A stretch of 64,000 nt of DNA from a bacterium (GTDB lineage: Bacteria; Margulisbacteria; Marinamargulisbacteria; UBA817; JABISL01), in the NCBI GenBank assembly GCA_018700055.1, contig JABISL010000035.1, forward strand, positions 1 through 64,000, in the 5' to 3' direction. The position numbers and the translations under genes are program-made. Shown here one piece after another: positions 1 to 7,917 of this stretch. The notes under the pieces were generated by a model. That model did not search any database. It saw nothing but the letters and a program-made list of their open reading frames with translations, and had not been told where the DNA came from. Each line of letters opens with the position of its first letter. The stretch's first letter is position 1.

Positions 1-636
1 AGAATGGGCATTGGCATAGCACTCTTCCCTAATCGGGCAGACTGAGCAATCGGGGGACTTGGGACTACAGATCAACGCCCCTAATTCCATGATCCCTTGG
101 TTAAATGAAGATGGATCCCTAGATGATTCTATATAGGGAGTTAAGCGATCGAAAAGAGTCTTGCGAACCTTTGCATCACGAATGTCATCATCAATTCCCC
201 AATAACGTGTAAACACGCGCAAAACATTTCCATCTACAACAGGAACGGGCGTATCGAAGGCAATACTAATGATCGCGGCTGCTATATATGGCCCTACGCC
301 AGGCAACTCCATCAAAGCCTTATAAGTAGATGGGAATACACCCTGTAAGTCCTCACAGACGAACTTAGCCGCCTTTTGTAGGTTTCTAGCGCGCGAGTAA
401 TATCCAAGCCCTTCCCACAACTTAAGAACTTGCTGCAAATCAGCATTGGCTAACTCCTGAATAGTTGGAAAGGCGTCAATAAACCGATTGAAGTAGGGGA
501 TAACAGTCACAACCTGGGTCTGTTGAAGCATCACCTCACTAACTAAGGTCTTATAAGGCTGCACGTCGTCACGCCAAGGCATATCCCTTTGCTCTGAATT
601 GAACCAGGCAAGTAGCTCAGAGACCCATTTTTGCAT
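1..636 (-). CDS. mutY: MutY, A/G-specific adenine DNA glycosylase (C-terminus cut by window edge)
   Basis: Base-excision repair enzyme that removes adenine mispaired with 8-oxoguanine. The visible 212 codons start at ATG 636 (MQKWVSELLAWF). They contain the catalytic-Glu segment SEVMLQQTQV, the helix-hairpin-helix LPGVGPYIAAAI, the catalytic-Asp segment VVDGNV, and the four-cysteine [4Fe-4S] loop with C-x6-C-x2-C-x5-C spacing near position 20-70 of the window. The C-terminal NUDIX-like 8-oxoG recognition domain would lie outside the window. It follows the CGFS glutaredoxin gene by 15 bp, so it is probably the distal gene of the long minus-strand train. An Fe-S repair enzyme next to an Fe-S trafficking pair (Grx4/BolA) makes sense. 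Identification is secure. Confidence 0.95.
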   Translation of the reverse strand, partial: MQKWVSELLAWFNSEQRDMPWRDDVQPYKTLVSEVMLQQTQVVTVIPYFNRFIDAFPTIQELANADLQQVLKLWEGLGYYSRARNLQKAAKFVCEDLQGVFPSTYKALMELPGVGPYIAAAIISIAFDTPVPVVDGNVLRVFTRYWGIDDDIRDAKVRKTLFDRLTPYIESSRDPSSFNQGIMELGALICSPKSPDCSVCPIREECYANAHS

Positions 637-651
637 AAAAAGACGTATTGC

Positions 652-978
652 TTAGTTGGTTGCCGTAACACCCAAAATGGCTGATAGTTCTCGACTTTCA
701 TGTAATTCCATGATGATGTCACACCCACCAACGAACTCCCCATCAACATAGAGTTGTGGAAGTGTTGGCCAATCAGAATAGTCTTTAATTGCTTCTCGAA
801 GAACCTCATCCAAAAGAACATCCTGCGTAGCATAGTCAACTCCGGATTGATTCAATATATGAACAACTTGCCCAGAAAATCCGCATTGAGGCGCCATTTT
901 GTTGCCTTTCATAAATAAAACAACCTTATTACTCTCAACGTCTTTTTTAATTTGGTCTTTGCGTGCTTGTAGATCCAT
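652..978 (-). CDS. grxD: Monothiol glutaredoxin, CGFS type (Grx4/GrxD)
   Basis: A 108-residue monothiol glutaredoxin that binds a glutathione-ligated [2Fe-2S] cluster and passes it on, usually with BolA. The active-site motif CGFS starts at C32. The cis-proline segment WPTLPQLYVDGEFVGGCD, typical of the family, follows. Length matches bacterial Grx4. ATG 978 is preceded by GGAGGCGATTCAA on the coding strand, a good ribosome binding site. The bolA gene lies 50 bp upstream, and the glutathione biosynthesis genes lie further upstream on the same strand, so cofactor and user are probably co-transcribed. Confidence 0.95.
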   Translation of the reverse strand: MDLQARKDQIKKDVESNKVVLFMKGNKMAPQCGFSGQVVHILNQSGVDYATQDVLLDEVLREAIKDYSDWPTLPQLYVDGEFVGGCDIIMELHESRELSAILGVTATN

Positions 979-1028
979 TTGAATCGCCTCCGTGTATTAC
1001 TACGTTAAGCCTACCATAGGCGTGATTA

Positions 1029-1295
1029 TCAGCCCAGATTATAACTAGCCTTACTCACATCCCACTTAGCTGGCGTAAACGTCTTAAGCGCCAAGGCATG
1101 TAGTGCCTCAGAATCAAACTGTTCTTTAAGCGACTTCATAACGGATTGATGTTGCTTAATGAGTGAGAGTGTCTCAAATGTGGCAGAAACAACCAATGCC
1201 TGAAAATGTTGGCCGTCCTCTTCGGGGTTAGCCACAAATATTTGGGCATCAGGAATAGCTTTAATAATGGCGCCTTTTATAAGGTTAATGTCCAT
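1029..1295 (-). CDS. bolA: BolA family protein
   Basis: An 88-residue BolA/IbaG-like protein. The family partners with CGFS glutaredoxins through a shared [2Fe-2S] cluster. The fold signature is visible: HFQALVVSATFETLSLIKQHQSV, read in two parts (HFQALVVS and LSLIKQHQSV), and then the conserved helix ALHALALKTFTP, which carries the C-terminal conserved His. The start ATG overlaps the end of the preceding dithiol glutaredoxin gene by 11 bp, indicating translational coupling. Its position between two glutaredoxins supports an Fe-S or redox role over a stand-alone morphogene role. Confidence 0.9.
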   Translation of the reverse strand: MDINLIKGAIIKAIPDAQIFVANPEEDGQHFQALVVSATFETLSLIKQHQSVMKSLKEQFDSEALHALALKTFTPAKWDVSKASYNLG

Positions 1296-1527
1296 AGTGA
1301 TTCCCTAACCAAGAGATAATGTCATCGGATTCATAAAGCGCTTTGCCATCAATAACTAGGCAAGGGACCTGGGTTTTGCCGCCAACGGCTCGTAAATCCT
1401 CACGAAACTGAGGAGAAGCAAGTGTGTTTCTTAAAGGAATCTCGATATCATGAGCACTCATATACCTCAAAACCTTTTGGCAAAATGGGCAACTATCGTA
1501 ATAATACAGGGCCAAATCCTTAGACAT
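1285..1527 (-). CDS. Glutaredoxin, dithiol CPFC type
   Basis: An 80-residue thioredoxin-fold protein with the active site CPFC at residues 13-16, preceded by YYYDS. The cis-Pro segment TQVPCLVIDG and a C-terminal helix DDIISWL are glutathione-binding features shared by GrxC-like proteins and the N-terminal domain of glutathione S-transferases. No GST C-terminal domain is present, so it is a small free glutaredoxin. It overlaps gshB by 8 bp upstream and bolA by 11 bp downstream, making it part of a tightly coupled glutathione/Fe-S operon. It likely reduces disulfides or glutathione mixed disulfides. Confidence 0.88.
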   Translation of the reverse strand: MSKDLALYYYDSCPFCQKVLRYMSAHDIEIPLRNTLASPQFREDLRAVGGKTQVPCLVIDGKALYESDDIISWLGNHYGH

Positions 1528-2449
1528 TCATAATCTCCTTAATAACCTTTACAGCCAAATCTTCTTTGTTAAACCGACTCATCTCTTGGAGACACGTTGG
1601 CGAAGTAATATTTACCTCGATCAGTTTATCACCAATGATATCAATTCCCACAAAACGAAGCCCAAGAGCCAGTAAATGAGGCTTTAATATACTAATAATA
1701 TATAGATCAGATTCTGTTACAACCGCAGGTTCAGTCGTTCCCCCAGCAAACATGTTATTACGATGATCTGTATTGGAGTGCACACGCAAAACGGCTCCGA
1801 GAGGCTCCCCATCCAATAGTAGGACGCGTTTATCGCCATTCTTAGAGTCTGGCAAATACGTTTGAACGATTGCTTCCTCGCTACCATTATTAGTAACAGA
1901 TTCAAATATAACTTGTTGATTAGTGTCGCCTTGATTAACGATAAAGACTTGAGATCCCCCAAAGCCGTTCAAAGGTTTAACGACAACCGTCTTATGTTCA
2001 TCAAGAAACAATTGAAAGTCAGCCTTGTAACGAGTGAACAGGGTAGGAGGAACGATTGACGTAAATTGAGAACACCATAATTTCTCATTGACGGTTCGCA
2101 ACCCTGAAGGGCTATTTATTACTGGAATAGAAACATGGTCGAGCAACCACGTCAGAGTTAAATAAGTAGAATTAAAGGGGGGTTCCTTTCGAATAAATAT
2201 GGCGGTTATTTCTGCATCTGATATCTCAACTGAATCACCAATAATAAAAGGGTTCTCTAAGTCCGAATCGGAAGGTACAACAATGTTTCCGGAAAAACGA
2301 ATCTGATCATTCCATTTAGAGACCCCGCCCATAGGAATAAATACAATACGGTAATCAAGCTGATAAGCCGCACGCATTAAATCAAAGCCGGTATCCTTAA
2401 TCGGGTTAACCGACTCCAAAGGATCCATTATAAATACAAGAGATTTCAT
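1520..2449 (-). CDS. gshB: Glutathione synthase
   Basis: ATP-grasp ligase joining gamma-glutamylcysteine and glycine, the last step of glutathione synthesis. The protein has 309 residues, normal for GshB. It opens with the family's typical start (LVFIMDPLESVNPIKDTGFDL read as MDPLESVNPIKDTGF). It contains VVVKPLNGFGGSQVF (glycine-rich ATP loop), GDKRVLLLDGEPLGAVLR, and FVGIDIIGDKLIEVNITSPTC (metal-binding Asn segment NITSPT). It shares an ATGA overlap with gshA upstream. Assignment is secure. Confidence 0.95.
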   Translation of the reverse strand: MKSLVFIMDPLESVNPIKDTGFDLMRAAYQLDYRIVFIPMGGVSKWNDQIRFSGNIVVPSDSDLENPFIIGDSVEISDAEITAIFIRKEPPFNSTYLTLTWLLDHVSIPVINSPSGLRTVNEKLWCSQFTSIVPPTLFTRYKADFQLFLDEHKTVVVKPLNGFGGSQVFIVNQGDTNQQVIFESVTNNGSEEAIVQTYLPDSKNGDKRVLLLDGEPLGAVLRVHSNTDHRNNMFAGGTTEPAVVTESDLYIISILKPHLLALGLRFVGIDIIGDKLIEVNITSPTCLQEMSRFNKEDLAVKVIKEIMNV

Positions 2450-3690
2450 GGCTGGATGCCTGATGTAAGAGCGACTGTTTCACGTTGTACGGCTACGCCT
2501 GCTAAACGAGCAAGAACTTGGTATATAAACGGCGCAATTTGGTCACTTTCAGTAGTCAACGGAACAAAAGTCATTCCTTTTGAGTTAAGACTCTGACGTT
2601 CGTTTTTGCCGGAATGAACTCTATTAAACCCACCAATTGGATGATTAGCCACTTGATAAAGAACCAACTCACTAACATCTCCTGCGACCTTATTGACTGT
2701 AGGAACGCCTTCTTGGATGATGAATCGATCGATAACCTTGGCACTTTTGCCTACAGATAGCTTATTCCTTGCCTTACGATTCAGGGTCATAATATCTTCT
2801 GGGCACTCAACCATTTGAACTCCCATTCCATAGGTTCCTGAATCAGATTTAAGTACCAGGAAAGGCGTGTGATCAATTCCATATTGAGTATATTTAGCCT
2901 GAATACTAGCAAACAAAGTTTTGGCTGACGCCATTAATCGTAGCCTGTCAGATTCGACATTAATGTCGATATCATCTACAACATCAAATTGAGATGATAA
3001 TAGCCAAGGGTCAACCTGTCCGCCGATCAGTTCGCAAAGATCTTCTATCAATCCATTTGCTACTTCAAAATGGTGCGATTTAAGCCGTGAATGCCAGCCT
3101 GCATGAATAGATGGATATATAGGGATATTCATGTCTTTAAGAACTTCTGGAATTCCAGAGGATAAATCATTATTCAAAATTGCAAAATCAAAATGTATTT
3201 GATGCGTTTCAATATTATGAAGTAGTCGTTTCAAACAGTGCATTTCCACACGATGACCAGTAGCCGTTTCTAGTTCAATAATACCGCTTTTTTGGCACTC
3301 ATCAGGTTCATCTGTAAAGAACGTAGACACAATAGCCGCAAACCCTGCATTTTGAACGATTTCTTGCAGAATCCGAACATTCTCCAGGTACCAAGTATTA
3401 CGTGTGTGCTCTTCACAAAGGATCAATACGTTCTTACAGCCATTCACACGGTCGTTTATAGCCTGATTCATTAGGGTGCTTGCACGAGCTCTCTCAATCG
3501 CACTAAGATTATTAAACCCTGCTGGGAAAAGGTTAGTATCAATAACAGACGCCTTAAACCCAGCATCCCGTACATCTACACTTGTATACAAAGGTAGATC
3601 AACTTGCTCTTCAAGAGAGGTAATCCAAGTTAGAACGCGCTCCTGATTGTCCTCAATTTCTTTTGATATAGATGTTAACATTCCCGGCAT
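2446..3690 (-). CDS. gshA: Glutamate-cysteine ligase, GshA (PF08886-type)
   Basis: First enzyme of glutathione synthesis. This 414-residue protein resembles the ATP-grasp-like GshA family found in some proteobacteria, not the E. coli or plant-type enzymes. Family-typical segments are VLKSDSGTYGMGVQMV (nucleotide-binding), IDRFIIQEGVPTVNKV, and HPIGGFNRVHSGKNERQSLN. Immediate coupling to gshB (4-bp overlap) supports the role. It begins 17 bp after a TPR outer-membrane protein gene and so appears to be transcribed as an extension of the motor operon. A start at the fourth codon (second ATG) is also possible. Confidence 0.9.
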   Translation of the reverse strand: MPGMLTSISKEIEDNQERVLTWITSLEEQVDLPLYTSVDVRDAGFKASVIDTNLFPAGFNNLSAIERARASTLMNQAINDRVNGCKNVLILCEEHTRNTWYLENVRILQEIVQNAGFAAIVSTFFTDEPDECQKSGIIELETATGHRVEMHCLKRLLHNIETHQIHFDFAILNNDLSSGIPEVLKDMNIPIYPSIHAGWHSRLKSHHFEVANGLIEDLCELIGGQVDPWLLSSQFDVVDDIDINVESDRLRLMASAKTLFASIQAKYTQYGIDHTPFLVLKSDSGTYGMGVQMVECPEDIMTLNRKARNKLSVGKSAKVIDRFIIQEGVPTVNKVAGDVSELVLYQVANHPIGGFNRVHSGKNERQSLNSKGMTFVPLTTESDQIAPFIYQVLARLAGVAVQRETVALTSGIQP

Positions 3691-3707
3691 TATAGCACCG
3701 AAGGAAG

Positions 3708-4916
3708 TTAATGTTTGTAGTAATTCAGTACTTCATCTCGAATCGATCGCAGTTCAGCATTGGTAGGGTCAAGCTTAATCGCCTTATTCCAATTCATCAA
3801 AGCTTGCTCAACCATATCCAAGTCATAATAAATACTGCCTAAACGAGTATAGATAACTGAGTTGCTCGGATCAATCGCCAATGCCTGGTTTAAGACAGAT
3901 ATTGCATTGGCATAGTCTTTGTTAAGGTAGAAATCAAATGACTGTGTATATAGCCGAGCGACTTGATGGTCTGTGCTTGTTGCCCGAATACTTATTTTTT
4001 CCTCTTGTGGTTTAGAATCGGTAATGTAATTTGTTTCAGGTGAAAATGACGACTCAGAAGTAGCAGGTAATTGGCTACTCATTTCATTCTGAAGCCCTTC
4101 TAGATGTTCAATGCGTTCATTGATCTGACGCATCCGGTTATTCATTTTAGGATCCCGATCAAAGATATTTCGGAAGGTTAGACCAAACGAAAAGGATCGA
4201 CGAGGAGCCCCTGCATAATTGGCGTTATCAGAATCTGACAGAAACATTTCCGTTAATGCCATATCAAGCTCTATATTTGGGGTCAAAAACAGCTTTAACC
4301 CAGTATTAAAGTCTTTGCCATCAAATTCGCCCATAACTTTCATTCCTTCAAAAGTGTAATCTACACCAAAGAATAGCCCATTAATAGATTGGAGCGTTTC
4401 ACCCAATCCGGGCAACGTCTTCGTTGAATTCTGAAAAGTGCGTAAGCCATAACCAAGATGAGCGTTCATATCCTTTGATATAGCCATCGAAGTGACAATA
4501 TAGGGTGAGCTACTCATCTGTGGTGCTGGTGTGTAAGTATCCCAAGTAGACAGGCTCTTTGAGGAAAGATTACGAATACCAATTGCAATACGCTGTGCTT
4601 CAGCTTTTTTGAACAAATTATATTGCACATGTCCAACTAATGCGGATGAGTTAATCATGTTAAAACTCAGTTGAAGACGATTATCAACTGAATAATTGAG
4701 CTTATAATCAAACTCATACTGAGATCTGACGCCAACTTTTGAACCTGAACCTGCATAGCCACCTGAGAACCCAAATTGAAGTTCATCAGCACGATACATA
4801 TGCGCTACAGGAACATTCATAAGCGAGTCTGTATAACTAAATGTTGCTGCCCAAGTAAATGGCGACGCACAAACAATCATTAATACAACTAATTTTAATT
4901 TGCCTAAATTAATCAT
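3708..4916 (-). CDS. Outer-membrane beta-barrel protein with coiled coil and C-terminal TPRs
   Basis: A 402-residue exported protein. Residues 1-23 form a signal peptide ending in WAA. Residues about 25-250 are alternating, aromatic-rich beta-strands with GLKLFLTPNIELDMAL and FSFGLTFRNIF near the end, resembling YjbH-like barrels (the start DSLMNVPVAHM echoes their N-terminal signature). A short coiled coil (MNNRMRQINERIEHLEGLQ) and a Ser-rich linker follow, then about two tetratricopeptide repeats (NKDYANAISVLNQALAIDP; LDMVEQALMNWNKAIKLDP). It overlaps the preceding similar gene by 4 bp. A barrel placing TPRs in the periplasm is a scaffold arrangement, and its operon suggests a partner for the MotAB/FliFG machine. 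Function is inferred. Confidence 0.7.
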   Translation of the reverse strand: MINLGKLKLVVLMIVCASPFTWAATFSYTDSLMNVPVAHMYRADELQFGFSGGYAGSGSKVGVRSQYEFDYKLNYSVDNRLQLSFNMINSSALVGHVQYNLFKKAEAQRIAIGIRNLSSKSLSTWDTYTPAPQMSSSPYIVTSMAISKDMNAHLGYGLRTFQNSTKTLPGLGETLQSINGLFFGVDYTFEGMKVMGEFDGKDFNTGLKLFLTPNIELDMALTEMFLSDSDNANYAGAPRRSFSFGLTFRNIFDRDPKMNNRMRQINERIEHLEGLQNEMSSQLPATSESSFSPETNYITDSKPQEEKISIRATSTDHQVARLYTQSFDFYLNKDYANAISVLNQALAIDPSNSVIYTRLGSIYYDLDMVEQALMNWNKAIKLDPTNAELRSIRDEVLNYYKH

Positions 4917-5926
4917 TTAATTTGCTCCAAATAGTTTTTTAAAGCCTTAGAGGGACGAAGGATATAAGCCTTTTTCCAATGTTTTTTCGCTTTTTCAAGT
5001 TGCTTAAGGTCAAAGTAAATTGACCCAAGGCGCTCATGTCCTAATGAGTAGGTTGGCATCGCCTCTGTTACTAATTCGTATTCAACAGCAGCTTGAACCA
5101 ATTGCCCATCATAATAGTATTCCATCCCTTTCTGGATATGATAAAGAGCTTCTGTGCCCGGGGTAGAAAGGTCTTCCTCAACAGATCCTTTTTCAGGAGA
5201 ATCCGAATCAGACATAACGGAATGATCTGTAGTGACCCCGCTACCAGTGTTGTCTAAGAAGCTAAATCCTAAGCGAACCAAAGAATCAGAATCATCTTGA
5301 TAATCCTTCACGAATGCCATGTAAAAAGCGTAGTGGTCTTCAGGTTGAAACACTCTAACCCCCCAATTAACGGCATTACTATCGTATTCAAACGTCAAAT
5401 CACCCCACCGAAAGTGATATTCAAATCCAGCGAGTGGTGAAATCTTAGTATCATTAAGGACGCTAATATCATGTGCCGCACCAAAGTGAAATTTAAATGG
5501 GGATTCATGAGGGGTTAATGTATACATCGCAAAGGCATCAAATATTGGCTCAGTTGTCGCATTCGACTCATTCCAACCTATATTATCAATCCCAACATTA
5601 AAGGAATGGGTATATTGTTTCTGAACATTCAAATTAAGAATATTGGCAGCGATTCCATGTCGGATGTCGCCAAGCCGTTGATCATTATTAAACGGGGTTC
5701 GAAAACTATAACCAATACGGTCAGTAATTGCCGTTTTGAAATAAATTTGAGATTGAATAAATTTATCGCGTTGACTGGAATAGTCCACAAACGTGCCAAG
5801 CTCTGTAGTTCCTTTAGTAGGAAATACAGCACCAGGGACATTAATTAAACTCCCAGGGGCAGAAAAGGAATGAACCAACCCGGTAAAACTCAATATTATT
5901 CCAAGAATCCAAACAATACGGCGCAT
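4913..5926 (-). CDS. Outer-membrane barrel protein with TPR tail (YjbH-like N-terminus)
   Basis: A 337-residue exported protein with a signal peptide at residues 1-20 (MRRIVWILGIILSFTGLVHS). The mature start APGSLINVPGAVFPTKG resembles the YjbH-type barrel start. Beta-strand-rich sequence runs to about residue 230, followed by an acidic linker and a TPR pair near residues 255-335 (YYDGQLVQAAVEYELV; LKQLEKAKKHWKKAYILRP). It has the same domain order as its downstream neighbour and overlaps it by 4 bp, so the two look like diverged duplicates. It begins 9 bp after the FliM-like gene, so it is probably co-transcribed with the motor genes. Specific function unknown. Confidence 0.7.
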   Translation of the reverse strand: MRRIVWILGIILSFTGLVHSFSAPGSLINVPGAVFPTKGTTELGTFVDYSSQRDKFIQSQIYFKTAITDRIGYSFRTPFNNDQRLGDIRHGIAANILNLNVQKQYTHSFNVGIDNIGWNESNATTEPIFDAFAMYTLTPHESPFKFHFGAAHDISVLNDTKISPLAGFEYHFRWGDLTFEYDSNAVNWGVRVFQPEDHYAFYMAFVKDYQDDSDSLVRLGFSFLDNTGSGVTTDHSVMSDSDSPEKGSVEEDLSTPGTEALYHIQKGMEYYYDGQLVQAAVEYELVTEAMPTYSLGHERLGSIYFDLKQLEKAKKHWKKAYILRPSKALKNYLEQIK

Positions 5927-5935
5927 TTTGACTCC

Positions 5936-6439
5936 TTAATCCATTGGGTAACAAACAGTGAATACACCGACTTGAGACCCTTCGATAAGACAAGACATTC
6001 GCATCATGCGAATCGGTTCATCCTCGTAGAACGAATGCACAACTCTTAAGTTATGTTCGATACGAAGCAAGTTCATTGATATTTTTTGATCCTCATAAAA
6101 ATGAATAAATCGTTCAATTAACAATTTTCCAATAAATTCTTCAGAAAATGTAAAGTTAGGAATTACTTTTAGCTCAACATCGCCGACCCCGCCTAGAACA
6201 AGGTTAGACATCTTATAGATCATTTCAGGATCAATCGCCACAATAATTCGTGCTTTTGGATTTTTTTGTTCAAGAATACCAACAAAGGCAAAAGAGGGGA
6301 CTGCGGACTCAAACGTCTTATAGTCGCGGTCAGCACAAGCAACCTCCTGAAAATGAATGTTCATATGCATCAATGAAGATAAATCATCAGAGATCGATAA
6401 AGATAGTTTCTTTTGTTGTTCTACGAATACGTCATTCAT
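5936..6439 (-). CDS. FliM middle-domain protein (no CheY-binding tail, no SpoA domain)
   Basis: A 167-residue protein matching the CheC-like middle domain of the switch protein FliM. It has the N-terminal helix region, VPSFAFVGILEQ, then IIVAIDPEMIYKMSNLVLGG followed by the GGxG motif (G83-G84-V85-G86) that in FliM contacts FliG. The end SQVGVFTVCYPMD matches the usual FliM domain end. Full FliM has about 330 residues. The N-terminal EIDxLL CheY-P motif and the C-terminal SpoA/FliN-like domain are both missing. It overlaps motB by 4 bp. It probably caps FliG in a C-ring-like assembly but cannot be a normal chemotactic switch. CheX/CheC is an alternative, but phosphatase motifs were not seen. 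Confidence 0.7.
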   Translation of the reverse strand: MNDVFVEQQKKLSLSISDDLSSLMHMNIHFQEVACADRDYKTFESAVPSFAFVGILEQKNPKARIIVAIDPEMIYKMSNLVLGGVGDVELKVIPNFTFSEEFIGKLLIERFIHFYEDQKISMNLLRIEHNLRVVHSFYEDEPIRMMRMSCLIEGSQVGVFTVCYPMD

Positions 6440-7131
6440 GATGATCCCTCCTCAGAGATAATTTCGGCTGGTAATATTTTTAATTCTACGCGTCTATTTT
6501 TAGCTCGGCTGGCCATGTTTTTATTGGGAACAAGCGGGTCGAATTTGTTAAAAGCTTGGATTCGAAACCGAGCTTCATGCACTCCATTTCCACTTAAGTT
6601 ACGAACAACTGAAGCCGCTCTTGCACTGGACAACTCCCAATTGGAAGGGTATTTTGTCGATCGAATCGGAACATCATCCGTATGACCTTCAACAATAATG
6701 ATCCCGGAAGACTGTGACAAAACAATTCCGATCTTTCCGAGAACATTCTGTGCAATTGCTTTTAAATCAGCTGAACCAGATGAAAAAAGGAGTACGTTTT
6801 CCATTCTAAGCTCAATACTTCTATCTACGAATTGGACATCAAACACATCTTCAAGTTTTTCCTCCCTCACAACTTTTTTAATTTGATTAAAGGTTTCCTC
6901 CATTCGTTTCTGTTCTTCTTTCATCTTATCAACCAACTGAGATACGCTCGTATCCACAGGGGAGTCCATAATTTCTTCTTGTACAGATTGAGTAACCAAT
7001 AAGAATTTATTCTGATCAATGGTCGAAATCGAATAGAGAAAGATAAACATCACAAGTAAAAGGGTGATTAAATCTCCCCAAGAAATGTAGAAGTTATCAA
7101 TATCTTCAATTATTCTCCGATTTCGTTTCAT
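6436..7131 (-). CDS. motB: MotB, stator subunit with peptidoglycan-binding OmpA-like domain
   Basis: A 231-residue stator protein of an ion-driven rotary motor. The single membrane helix at about residues 18-37 (ISWGDLITLLLVMFIFLYSI) contains D20, the equivalent of the ion-binding Asp. A helical linker follows, and residues about 110-225 are an OmpA-like domain with VEGHTDDVPI, SNWELSSARAASVV and SRAKNRRVEL, typical of MotB. It starts 5 bp after motA and overlaps the FliM-like gene by 4 bp. All residues needed for a working stator appear intact. H+ or Na+ coupling cannot be told from sequence alone. Confidence 0.93.
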   Translation of the reverse strand: MKRNRRIIEDIDNFYISWGDLITLLLVMFIFLYSISTIDQNKFLLVTQSVQEEIMDSPVDTSVSQLVDKMKEEQKRMEETFNQIKKVVREEKLEDVFDVQFVDRSIELRMENVLLFSSGSADLKAIAQNVLGKIGIVLSQSSGIIIVEGHTDDVPIRSTKYPSNWELSSARAASVVRNLSGNGVHEARFRIQAFNKFDPLVPNKNMASRAKNRRVELKILPAEIISEEGSS

Positions 7132-7136
7132 GGGTA

Positions 7137-7907
7137 CTAGCCTTTTTCCGCAAGTTGTTTTTTGACTCGACTTGTCAAATACGTTTTCATTTTCTCCTGA
7201 ATAATGTAATTAGAATCACCATGAGCAAGAGAGATGATGCCTTCTTGGATCATTTGTTTTTCAAATAATTCATCATAACTTAATACCCGAAGACGACCGG
7301 CCAAAGGCATAAAGAGGAGATTAGCAAGCAACACACCATAGAGTGTTGTAACCAATGCAATAGACATATTTGGTCCAATCGCTTGTGGGTTTTCTAATTC
7401 CGCCAATAAAACAACTAACCCAATTAATGTTCCCAAAAGTCCAAATCCAGGGGCATACTTAGCCATCTGTTCGAAAAACAAAATTCCTTTATCATGTCGT
7501 TCATTGATACAAGCCATTTTGGATTCCATGATTTCTTTTATTTGATCGACAGGAACGTTGTCCAAATACAAATTAAGCGATTCAACAACAAAACTATCAC
7601 TGTGCGATTCGATTAATTTAGACGCTTCTAATCGTCCAGACTTACGAACGGTATCGCCAACATTTATAATAAAATCAATATCCTTACGGTAATCTGTTTT
7701 ACTTCTCACAAATAAAATTTTTAATTTGTAAGATATTTTGACTAGTTGATGAAGAGGAAAGTGGACGATTGTTGCCGCAAGCGTGCCTCCAAATACGATA
7801 AGCATTGACTCCGGATGAATAAAAAACGTCATTACTCGATCAAAGCCTACCGATTGTGCAAGAAGCCCGATTCCTAGTACTACTCCTATTATTGTTGTTG
7901 GATCCAT
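7137..7907 (-). CDS. motA: MotA, stator channel subunit
   Basis: A 256-residue four-helix membrane protein forming the stator pentamer around MotB. Membrane helices lie near residues 2-22, 32-50, 150-170 and 183-205. The conserved prolines are present: P153 in YAPGFGLLGTLIGLVV and P201 in NLLFMPLAGRL. The large cytoplasmic loop includes KMACINERHDKG, the region whose charged residues contact FliG in flagellar motors. It starts 10 bp after fliG and is followed at 5 bp by motB. No truncation or lost key residue was seen. Confidence 0.93.
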   Translation of the reverse strand: MDPTTIIGVVLGIGLLAQSVGFDRVMTFFIHPESMLIVFGGTLAATIVHFPLHQLVKISYKLKILFVRSKTDYRKDIDFIINVGDTVRKSGRLEASKLIESHSDSFVVESLNLYLDNVPVDQIKEIMESKMACINERHDKGILFFEQMAKYAPGFGLLGTLIGLVVLLAELENPQAIGPNMSIALVTTLYGVLLANLLFMPLAGRLRVLSYDELFEKQMIQEGIISLAHGDSNYIIQEKMKTYLTSRVKKQLAEKG

Positions 7908-7917
7908 TGTTTACCCC

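Noticed and set aside
1862-2059. Small plus-strand ORFs inside gshB, gshA, fliG, motB and tilS
   Set aside because: They lie opposite well-supported genes, show no family resemblance and no own ribosome binding site.
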